From the NCBI GenBank assembly GCA_037387425.1, contig JARRLC010000001.1:1-64000 (forward strand): a DNA stretch of 64,000 nucleotides. The letters are read 5' to 3'. Source of the stretch: JARRLC01 sp037387425 (GTDB taxonomy: Bacteria; Pseudomonadota; Alphaproteobacteria; Rhizobiales; Rhodomicrobiaceae). The notes below the pieces were generated by a model that worked only from the letters and a program-made list of their open reading frames with translations, ran no database searches and was not told the DNA's origin. The position numbers were made by a program, and so were the translations under genes. Positions 15,843 through 22,885 of this stretch are shown in pieces (position 1 is the stretch's first letter; each line of letters starts with the position of its first letter).

Positions 15843-18035
15843 ATGCTCAATATTCGAAACCGCAAGATAGCTTTGCCGACCATCTCAGATATTCGCTCTA
15901 TGATAGCGAATTTCAAATGGCGCTTAGGTATTGGCGAAAAGCTGCTCTCTGCGTTTATTGTGGTGGCAGGTTTGATTGTGGCGGCTGGCGGCATAGCCTT
16001 CATTTCGTACAACACCATTAGCGTCGATCTTCGCCAAATCGAGGCGAACAGCCTTCCCAAAATCAACGACGCCTTAACGATGGCGCGGCACGCTTCCGAT
16101 ATGGCTACGATTTCCGCAATGTTTGGGGGGATTAATACCCGTGAGGATTTGAAGAAAATCAACGATCAGATGCCCGCGAAAAAACAGGCTTTGCTTGGCA
16201 GCATCAAGGATCTCAAGAAAGCGGGCGTGGATAAGAAAACGATCGAAGCGCTTCAAGAGGCCGCTGACGATCTTATCGCCAGTGGCGACGCTTTGGCGGA
16301 TACCGTTGATTTGCAGCTCGATCATACAGACGAGCGCATCAAATTTGTTAATAACGCCATTGCCGCGCACCAACAACTTCACGGGAAACTCACCCCACTT
16401 ATCGACAAGATAAGTTCTCGTGTTGTGTCAGGCTTTCGGGCTTTGAACGCAGGCCAACATACAGCACCAGGTTTGGGGCTGGTCAGCACACCGTTGGATG
16501 TAGAGCTTACCTATCTTCAGACGCTCAAATCTATTCGCGCCGAAAGCAACCTATTGCTTGGGGTGTTGAACGAAAGCGCCATGGTTGCAAGCGATGACGC
16601 ATTTCCTCCGTTTTACAAGCGAATTGGCGAGATTGCCAAACGGCTTAAGGAAATTGCGGGGCGTCTTCCTAAAAACGACAAAACCGCTGAGATTACCAAG
16701 TTGCTAAACGCATTCCTCGTTTTCGCAGACGAGAATAGCGGTGTCACCGATGCCCGCCAGCGCGAACTGAGCATCATGGCCGACAACTGGGCGCTCATTG
16801 ACATCAACACCGTGAAAGCTTCCGAGCTGGCCAGTCAGGTGGCTGAAACAGCGAAGCTCGCACGGCAAGACGCGATTAATGCTGTTGCCGGATCTTCCGC
16901 CAATATCTCTCAGGGCAAGGTCTTGCTCACCGGCCTGGTGTTCACGGGCATATTGTGCGTGATCATGGCGTGGATCTTTATCCGCTCAAATATCATTGCG
17001 CGTCTACAGCATCTCAATAGCGCAGTGCTGGCGCTTGCCGATGGCGATTTAACGGTCGCTGTTCCTCATAATGGCCACGACGAGCTAGCCAAGATGGGCG
17101 ACGCGGTGGAGACCTTCAAGCAGAATGCGCTTAAGGTCCGCGAGTTGGAAGCAGAACAGGCGAAGGATATCGCCGCCCGAGAAAACCGTCAGCGGCGCAT
17201 TGAAGAATATATCGCAACATTCGAGCAATCCGGCCTAGAGCTTTCAAGCGCTCTCATCGCCGCCTCCTTGCAAATCGAGACAACTGCAAAAGATATGTCA
17301 ACGACGGCGAATGACACCAGCCGCAGCGCCAGCTCGGTAAATGCCGCCGCAGGAGACGCAACAGCCGCCGTGAATAGCGTCGCAAGCGCCGTGGAAGAAC
17401 TGTCAGCATCCATCCGCGAGATTGCGCAGAGCATTTCGCAATCCTCAGGTGTAGCAGAGCGCGCAGTTCATGAAGCCAAGCAGGCTGACACCATCATGCA
17501 AGGGTTGAGCAAGGCAGCCGGTGAGATCGACGCTGTGATCCAGCTTATCGATGAAGTCGCGGCGCAAACCAATATGCTTGCGCTTAACGCCACCATTGAA
17601 GCAGCCAGGGCGGGCGAAGCCGGACGCGGCTTTGCTGTCGTTGCGTCGGAAGTGAAGTCGCTGGCATCTGAAACCGGCAAGGCGACCCAGAATATCCGGG
17701 ATAAGATTTCCAGCATTCAAACGGCGGTGGGTGGAGCGGTTACGGCCATCAAACGCGTCGATGAGATCATCGGCCAGATGAACCAGATCAGCACGACAAT
17801 CGCCGACGCAATCAGCCAGCAGGAAAGCGCCACGAACGAAATTGCCTCCAGTACGCAGACGGCAGCCGGAAGCGCCGCACAGGTGAGCGAAAGCATCCGG
17901 GTCGTGGACAAAGCCGCCGCCACTACCGACACCGCAGCCGATGGCGTGGTGAACGCGGCTGCTCAACTCGGCACGGATGTGCGTGCGCTTAGCTCCAATA
18001 TCGATGAGTTCCTGTCGAAGATCCGCGCCGCATAG
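15843..18035 (+). CDS. Methyl-accepting chemotaxis protein with large helical sensor domain
   Basis: 730 residues from the ATG at 15843; a TTG two codons earlier also opens the frame. Membrane segments lie at about 33-55 and 358-380. Between them is a roughly 300-residue, mostly helical periplasmic sensor, compatible with a helical bimodular type domain (inference). A HAMP domain follows (about 381-435), then the signalling helices with the conserved hairpin tip IDEVAAQTNMLALNATIEAARAG. No C-terminal CheR-binding pentapeptide is seen. No che genes are nearby, so it presumably signals to a chemotaxis cluster elsewhere. Confidence 0.92.
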   Translation: MLNIRNRKIALPTISDIRSMIANFKWRLGIGEKLLSAFIVVAGLIVAAGGIAFISYNTISVDLRQIEANSLPKINDALTMARHASDMATISAMFGGINTREDLKKINDQMPAKKQALLGSIKDLKKAGVDKKTIEALQEAADDLIASGDALADTVDLQLDHTDERIKFVNNAIAAHQQLHGKLTPLIDKISSRVVSGFRALNAGQHTAPGLGLVSTPLDVELTYLQTLKSIRAESNLLLGVLNESAMVASDDAFPPFYKRIGEIAKRLKEIAGRLPKNDKTAEITKLLNAFLVFADENSGVTDARQRELSIMADNWALIDINTVKASELASQVAETAKLARQDAINAVAGSSANISQGKVLLTGLVFTGILCVIMAWIFIRSNIIARLQHLNSAVLALADGDLTVAVPHNGHDELAKMGDAVETFKQNALKVRELEAEQAKDIAARENRQRRIEEYIATFEQSGLELSSALIAASLQIETTAKDMSTTANDTSRSASSVNAAAGDATAAVNSVASAVEELSASIREIAQSISQSSGVAERAVHEAKQADTIMQGLSKAAGEIDAVIQLIDEVAAQTNMLALNATIEAARAGEAGRGFAVVASEVKSLASETGKATQNIRDKISSIQTAVGGAVTAIKRVDEIIGQMNQISTTIADAISQQESATNEIASSTQTAAGSAAQVSESIRVVDKAAATTDTAADGVVNAAAQLGTDVRALSSNIDEFLSKIRAA

Positions 18036-18226
18036 TATCTGGGGGGCGCATTGTTTCCCGTGGCGCGATTTTCAAAGGATATAGCCAAATTCTATTGCCG
18101 GTTTAAATGAATACTCACCATACCGCTTTATATATCAAAGCACTGTAGGAATATGTTGCGGATTGCGTTCGTGTTTGTCGTGTGGGCGATACCGGGCATC
18201 CGGCCTGTCATTCGGGGAGTAGCGTA

Positions 18227-18415
18227 ATGACAATGATGAACGGTTTAGATGTGTGCGATGTGGAGTTGATGGACGAAGAGTTTTTCGGTCCACCGCCACG
18301 TTTCTTACGTGAACGCTCACAAGCTCCGGAAGCCTGTCTTTCGCGTGAAGCGCATAATTGGTTTTCGGGGATGATGGCGTTTTTTGCCAGCATCACGAAG
18401 CTCATTCGCACATGA
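18227..18415 (+). CDS. Small protein between two chemoreceptor genes
   Basis: A 62-residue frame starting at ATG 18227 with a good ribosome site (GGGGAGTAGCGTA). It is acidic at first (DVCDVELMDEEFFG) and has a possible C-terminal amphipathic or membrane segment (FSGMMAFFASITKLI). No family is recognised. Its location between two same-strand chemoreceptor genes suggests co-expression. A minus-strand frame overlaps it but lacks support. Confidence 0.45.
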   Translation: MTMMNGLDVCDVELMDEEFFGPPPRFLRERSQAPEACLSREAHNWFSGMMAFFASITKLIRT

Positions 18416-18469
18416 GGCCCGCTGTTGGCGTTTACATACGCCAGCGGAAATGACGCGGCGGAGATTTTG

Positions 18470-19825
18470 ATGCGAGCGGGGAAACTTACATTTGCGCTAA
18501 CAATCAGGAGGCGGTTCTTTCTCGTGATCGCCACCGCATGCGCAATTATGCTCGCAGGAACGGGATATGCGGTTCTCTCCTTTCGCTCTCAATTGATCGA
18601 TATGCATGAGCGCACGGTGGTCAGTCAGCCTTATGAGAACGCTTCCGCCCATGACGCTGCAATCGCCGCTATCGACAGTGACATCATCAGCGTTTTGATC
18701 CGTCTGGCGCTGGTGTGCGGACCATTCGGCGTGGCGTTCTTCGTGATGGCGTTGTGGTTGGCGCGAGGAATATCGCGTCCCCTGAACGAGCTGACTGGAA
18801 GCCTTAAACAGCTAGCAGACGGTGATCTTGATGCGGAAGTGGGGGGCGGTTCTCGCGGTGACGAAGTGGGGGCTATCGCTCGCGCCGTTACAGAATTCCG
18901 CGAACGGTTGAAAGCCAACGCCGCCGAGAAGATAGCGCAGGAATCCGCCAAAAAAGCCGCCCAGTATGAAATGATGGCTCGTCAGGCCAGTGCATTTCAA
19001 GACGAGATGCTGCTGACGATCAATCGCGTTTGCTCAATGGCTAGCGATTTAAAGAAATCGGCGAATGGTTTGGGACACGCCGCCGGATCTACACAGCAGC
19101 TTACCGGCATGGTGGCGGTTTCATCTGAACTAACCGCTTCAAATGTGGAGGCGGTTTCAGAAACGTGTGAACAGCTTGCCATTACAGTTACGCAGATTAG
19201 CGAACAGGTGAACGCCAGCACCTCTATCGCTGGAGAAGCCGCGCAGCAGGCCCAGAACACCAGCGATTGCGTAAAGCAGCTCTCCCTGTCAGCGGAGCGC
19301 ATTGGCGATATTCTCGGCTTCATAAATAAGGTGGCTGAACAGACCAATCTGCTGGCTTTGAATGCGACTATCGAGGCGGCCCATGCCGGAGATATGGGCA
19401 AAGGTTTTGCCGTGGTTGCACATGAAGTCAAAGAGCTTGCGCAGCAGACCGCCAAGGCGACAGACGAAATCGCCGAACAGATAGGCAGCATACAAGAGGC
19501 CACTCAGCAGGCGGTGAACGCCATCGATGGGATTACCAACACGACTAGCCGGATGTCGGAAATCGCAGGCGCCATCGCTGCGGCTGTCGAACAGCAAGGC
19601 GCCAGCACCAAGGAAATCAGCCGGAACATTAAGGAAGCCGCCGAGGGAACCGCTGAGGTCGTTTCCGCCATCAAAGATGTAACTGCGGGTAATGACGAAA
19701 CAGGCGTTGCGGCTCAACAGATGGCTGAATCAGCGAGGGCGATGTCTGACGAAGCGCCGAAGTTCAAGGATAATCTGGCGAAGTTTCTTGAGGATATCCA
19801 AGCAGTGAGAATTTCACTTGGATAA
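18470..19825 (+). CDS. Methyl-accepting chemotaxis protein with short periplasmic loop
   Basis: 451 residues from ATG 18470, preceded by GGAGATTTTG; a TTG at 18425 would add 15 residues. Membrane segments are at about 13-37 and 72-98, leaving only a roughly 35-residue periplasmic loop, too small for a usual ligand domain. HAMP (about 99-150) and a signalling domain follow, with tip sequence VAEQTNLLALNATIEAAHAG. It may sense an internal or membrane signal. The gene follows the larger receptor and a small ORF on the same strand. Confidence 0.9.
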   Translation: MRAGKLTFALTIRRRFFLVIATACAIMLAGTGYAVLSFRSQLIDMHERTVVSQPYENASAHDAAIAAIDSDIISVLIRLALVCGPFGVAFFVMALWLARGISRPLNELTGSLKQLADGDLDAEVGGGSRGDEVGAIARAVTEFRERLKANAAEKIAQESAKKAAQYEMMARQASAFQDEMLLTINRVCSMASDLKKSANGLGHAAGSTQQLTGMVAVSSELTASNVEAVSETCEQLAITVTQISEQVNASTSIAGEAAQQAQNTSDCVKQLSLSAERIGDILGFINKVAEQTNLLALNATIEAAHAGDMGKGFAVVAHEVKELAQQTAKATDEIAEQIGSIQEATQQAVNAIDGITNTTSRMSEIAGAIAAAVEQQGASTKEISRNIKEAAEGTAEVVSAIKDVTAGNDETGVAAQQMAESARAMSDEAPKFKDNLAKFLEDIQAVRISLG

Positions 19826-19902
19826 TGCTCCACGCTAAAGGCGGAATGACCGGCCGGGAAGCAGCTCTTCACATTTTGCATCAAGCGTCGCACGTTTTCT
19901 AA

Positions 19903-20085
19903 GATGCTGAAACATTCCATGAGCTGATGGAAGCTGCCGATGAGAAGCGGCTTTTGCGCATGCAGAAGCAACTGAGCACTTACCACCTCCTGATCATTGA
20001 CGAACTTGGGCTTTCATGCCCCTATCGAAAACCGGCGCAGAAAATCTGTTCGAGGTCTTCAGTGGGAGGTATGAGCGCGGCCGAG
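19903..20085 (+). pseudogene. Remnant of IS21-family helper ATPase istB
   Basis: From 19918 the frame reads HELMEAADEKRLLRMQKQL then STYHLLIIDELG, which closely resembles the central part of IS21 IstB proteins. After a frameshift near 19998-20006 a second frame continues PLSKTGAENLFEVFSGRYERG, the next IstB segment. A stop (TAA, 19900-19902) precedes the readable part, and no IstA or inverted repeats are seen. This is a decayed fragment of an IS21 element. Neighbouring bases 19826-19902 and 20086-20400 show no recognisable gene. Confidence 0.85.
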
Positions 20086-20426
20086 TAAGCGCTTGTTGCG
20101 CTGTGTTGCTAATTGCGACCAGACAAATGCCGACTGTATACTACTAAACTGAAATTGTGGTGCATGATTCGACTGGAATTGACACTTCGGGCGAGACCTA
20201 TTGTCCGTTTATGACTGGGGTTTGTTTTATCCCATCGCAAGTTGTTCCTAGGGGTGTGCGTAGATGGCACGTTTTAATTTTGCATATAAGTCTAAAAATG
20301 GAGCACGAAACGCTTATGGAAAACAAGTCATTCACAAATAATACTTAGGAATTATTCTGGAAATTGTTTTGATACACTGACTTCCCGCTATGGTTGCAAT
20401 AAAACATATGTCGTTAACCTTGGTTC

Positions 20427-20441
20427 TTAAACTAATATTAA
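20427..20441. promoter_or_regulatory. CtrA-binding site upstream of sciP
   Basis: The full CtrA consensus TTAA-N7-TTAA is present (TTAAACTAATATTAA), 53 bases before the sciP start codon. A further TTAA half-site lies at 20414-20417. In Caulobacter, sciP transcription is activated by CtrA and SciP in turn restrains CtrA-dependent transcription. The match here is exact, so conservation of that loop is a reasonable inference. Confidence 0.75.
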
Positions 20442-20494
20442 GTCAGAGAGCGTAGTTTGAGTTTATACAGGTCAGGTTATGTGTTGAGAGTACG

Positions 20495-20773
20495 ATGACC
20501 GAACAGTTCAGACCACGTGCGAAATATGTGATAGGTCCAGACGGCAGCCCGCTGACGATCGCCGACCTACCACCTTCAGCAACCAAACGGTGGGTTATCC
20601 GCCGTAAAGCCGAGGTAGTAGCCGCCGTTCGCGGCGGTCTATTGAGCCTCGAAGATGCGTGCGCCCGTTACCGGCTCACAGTCGATGAATTCTTAAGCTG
20701 GCAGCGCTCAATTGAACGCCATGGATTGGCGGGATTGCGGGCCACACGCTTGCAGGATTATCGCGCCGGATAA
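20495..20773 (+). CDS. sciP: SciP, CtrA-associated cell-cycle transcription regulator (DUF1153)
   Basis: A 92-residue small helix-turn-helix protein. RYVIGPDGSPLTIADLPP-type N-terminus (here KYVIGPDGSPLTIADLPP), followed by RWVIRRKAEVVAAVRGGLLS and LTVDEFLSWQ, is diagnostic of the SciP/DUF1153 family of alphaproteobacteria. It binds CtrA and limits RNA polymerase recruitment at CtrA-activated promoters. The gene is monocistronic, with a CtrA box upstream and a terminator at 20818. Length matches the family (about 90-95). Confidence 0.95.
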   Translation: MTEQFRPRAKYVIGPDGSPLTIADLPPSATKRWVIRRKAEVVAAVRGGLLSLEDACARYRLTVDEFLSWQRSIERHGLAGLRATRLQDYRAG

Positions 20774-20817
20774 ACAGGATAGAACGCGCTAAAAGATTGA
20801 AGCCGAGAACTTATATG

Positions 20818-20852
20818 CGGACGTTTCTTCTGGAGACGTCCGTTATTTTTTT
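20818..20852 (+). terminator. Rho-independent terminator of sciP
   Basis: CGGACGT (20818-20824) pairs with ACGTCCG (20836-20842) across an 11-base loop and is followed by TTATTTTTTT. It lies 45 bases after the sciP stop codon. Confidence 0.85.
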
Positions 20853-20966
20853 GCGCACCATACCAAGCGTTTCTCCCTGAACGCCTCAGTTCTTGCTGCA
20901 AGCTCTATGATCTCGGTCGCCGCTGGGGTCAATTACATGCACCTAATTGCATATAGTGCCGATGGT

Positions 20967-20980
20967 TTACCTATACGTCA
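20967..20980 (-). promoter_or_regulatory. Candidate MerR operator, copy 1
   Basis: Reads TTACCTATACGTCA on the plus strand, the exact reverse complement of the 14 bases at 21166-21179. Its core AC-N-TATA-N-GT is palindromic, as expected for a dimeric MerR-type site. The assignment to the adjacent regulator is inference. Confidence 0.5.
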
Positions 20981-21165
20981 TACAAATTACCAATTGCAAC
21001 TTACCACATATCTGGCACCTTCAATTAACTTCGGTAAAAAACCAAAAACTAGTTGTTTTCCCATAGATATAGGGAAACTTGAATATTTGACGCCAATCAA
21101 TACCTGCACTTCACGCATCATTGTTCGCTAGCAATATTGCGATGCTGTGAGTGTATGCCTAAGAT

Positions 21166-21179
21166 TGACGTATAGGTAA
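21166..21179 (+). promoter_or_regulatory. Candidate MerR operator, copy 2
   Basis: TGACGTATAGGTAA lies five bases before the regulator start codon and includes its ribosome site (AGGTAAG). Occupancy would block expression of the regulator itself. It is identical to copy 1 in opposite orientation, 185 bases away. Confidence 0.5.
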
Positions 21180-21184
21180 GTCGC

Positions 21185-21676
21185 ATGACTAATGAAACAG
21201 ATCATCTCGTCAACGCAAAGGCAGATGAAATGTACTCGATAACAGACCTAGCGCATGAACTAGGCATTACCCCGAGAACCCTACGCTTCTACGAGGACAA
21301 AGGTCTATTGACCCCCCAACGGGTTGGCGGAACACGCGTATATCTGCAAAGGGACAGGGCGCGGCTTATTCTAATCTTGCGCGGTAAACGTCTCGGTTTT
21401 TCGCTCAAGGAAATCGGCGAATATCTTGATCTTTATGACGCTGACAAAACCCAACGCGTACAGATCGACAAGCTGTTGAAACTGGTTCGGGAGCGCATCG
21501 GCCTTCTCGTACAACAGCGCGACGCGTTGGAAGAGACCTTAACTGAGCTGAGGGAAATCGAACAGCTCTCCTTGGAAGCCATCGAAAAATCCGAGCAACA
21601 AGACAAACAAAGCTCCGATCAGAATGCAAAGGCTTCAGGAACCGAGCCGTCGTTAGGAAGCAAGAAAAACACCTGA
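21185..21676 (+). CDS. MerR-family regulator of the fatty acid oxidation cluster
   Basis: 163 residues. The winged helix lies at about 16-85 and includes YSITDLAHELGITPRTLRFYEDKGLLTPQR, the MerR signature. A coiled-coil dimerisation helix (about 95-135) and a polar Lys/Ser/Gln-rich tail follow. No effector-binding cysteines are present, so it is not a metal sensor; the type resembles LiuR/AtuR-like regulators of acyl-CoA catabolism. It lies 66 bases before fadA on the same strand and probably controls the cluster and itself. The effector, perhaps an acyl-CoA, is inferred. Confidence 0.88.
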   Translation: MTNETDHLVNAKADEMYSITDLAHELGITPRTLRFYEDKGLLTPQRVGGTRVYLQRDRARLILILRGKRLGFSLKEIGEYLDLYDADKTQRVQIDKLLKLVRERIGLLVQQRDALEETLTELREIEQLSLEAIEKSEQQDKQSSDQNAKASGTEPSLGSKKNT

Positions 21677-21742
21677 GCCGTCTCAAGAGAGGCGACCACA
21701 GAACATGCGGAATCAGCATTTAACACTAGGAGAAGCAACATA

Positions 21743-22885
21743 ATGAATGCCGCGGTTATTGCAGGATATGTCCGGTCGCCATTCCATCCCGCAAAGCGAG
21801 GTGATCTGACAAGCGTACGTCCAGACGAGCTTGCCACGGTTGTTGTGCGCGACCTCGTAGCGCGCAGCAAAGTTAATCCGGACGATATTGAAGATGTCCT
21901 GATGGGGTGCGCGTTCCCCGAGGCGGAGCAAGGTTTCAATATCGCGCGTCTCGTTGCGCTTATGGCTGGCATTCCTCAAGCCGCCGGGGGCGCGACCATT
22001 AACAGATTTTGCGGTTCATCCATGAACGCCGTTCACTCTGCGGCGGGAAGCATCGCCATGGGAGCCGGCGAAGTCTTCGTGTGCGCGGGCGTCGAAAGCA
22101 TGACGCGAGTGCCGATGATGGGGTTCAACCCAATGCCGCACGCGAAATTCGCCGCCGAGCGTCCAGACGCCTATATGGGTATGGGCGATACAGCGGAAAA
22201 TATCGCCCAGCGCTGGCAGATCTCACGGCAGGAGCAGGAAGCATTCGCTGTTGAATCACATCGCCGCGCTACCGAAGCGCGCGCTGCTGGCAAGTTGCAG
22301 TCCGAAATCGTGGCTGTTGAAACAAAACGCGGCACCGTCTCAGAAGACGGATGCATTCGCCCCGAAACAACAGCCGAAGGATTGGCGACCTTAAAACCTG
22401 CATTCAGCGCTGATGGTTCGGTTACCGCTGGCACATCTTCGCCACTCACGGACGGCGCTTCCGCCGTTCTCGTCACCAGCGAGACTTACGCCCGCAATAA
22501 CGGGCTGGATATTCTGGCGCGCATTAAGAGCGTAGCCATTGCCGGTTGCGATCCGGCGATTATGGGCATCGGCCCTGTTGCTTCAACGAAAAAGGCGTTG
22601 GCCCGTGCGGGTATCGAAGTCGGGCAACTTGACGTTATTGAGCTGAACGAAGCCTTCGCCAGCCAATCTATCGCCTGTATTCGAGACCTCGGCATGAGCG
22701 ACATGCTGAGCAAAATCAATATTGACGGCGGCGCCATTGCTCTTGGTCATCCGCTTGGCGCGACCGGCGCCCGCATCGTCGGCAAGGCCGCAAGCCTTCT
22801 GAAGCGCGAGGGCGGCCAGTTTGCACTCGCCACTCAGTGCATCGGTGGTGGCCAGGGCATCGCAACCGTGTTGGAGGCCGCATGA
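21743..22885 (+). CDS. fadA: Acetyl-CoA acyltransferase (3-ketoacyl-CoA thiolase)
   Basis: A 380-residue thiolase that cleaves 3-ketoacyl-CoA in the last step of beta-oxidation. The nucleophile is Cys90 in INRFCGSSM. The C-terminal GGAIALGHPLGATGAR (His) and CIGGGQG (second Cys) complete the active site. AGGAGAAGCAACATA precedes the ATG. The stop overlaps the start of the next gene (ATGA), indicating coupled translation with the multifunctional partner. Confidence 0.95.
   Translation: MNAAVIAGYVRSPFHPAKRGDLTSVRPDELATVVVRDLVARSKVNPDDIEDVLMGCAFPEAEQGFNIARLVALMAGIPQAAGGATINRFCGSSMNAVHSAAGSIAMGAGEVFVCAGVESMTRVPMMGFNPMPHAKFAAERPDAYMGMGDTAENIAQRWQISRQEQEAFAVESHRRATEARAAGKLQSEIVAVETKRGTVSEDGCIRPETTAEGLATLKPAFSADGSVTAGTSSPLTDGASAVLVTSETYARNNGLDILARIKSVAIAGCDPAIMGIGPVASTKKALARAGIEVGQLDVIELNEAFASQSIACIRDLGMSDMLSKINIDGGAIALGHPLGATGARIVGKAASLLKREGGQFALATQCIGGGQGIATVLEAA

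Larger units (their letters stand above)
20853..21184. promoter_or_regulatory. Regulatory region of the MerR/fad cluster
   Basis: 330 bases without a convincing gene; a 74-codon frame at 20907-21131 has no ribosome site or similarity. It contains two inverted copies of a 14-base sequence (20967-20980 and 21166-21179) and a TTTCCC/GGGAAA inverted repeat (21057-21062, 21072-21077). It most likely holds the promoter and operators of the MerR-type regulator gene. Confidence 0.55.

Noticed and set aside
18052..18067. TGTTTCCCGTGG sequence after the first chemoreceptor gene as a parS site
   Set aside because: Only the left half fits the consensus; about 11 of 16 positions match and symmetry is lost.
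20157..20348. Small plus-strand frame upstream of sciP
   Set aside because: Non-ATG start, no similarity, and located in the degraded IS21/intergenic stretch.
20907..21131. Small plus-strand open frame upstream of the MerR gene
   Set aside because: No ribosome site, no similarity, and it overlaps the repeated operator-like sequence.
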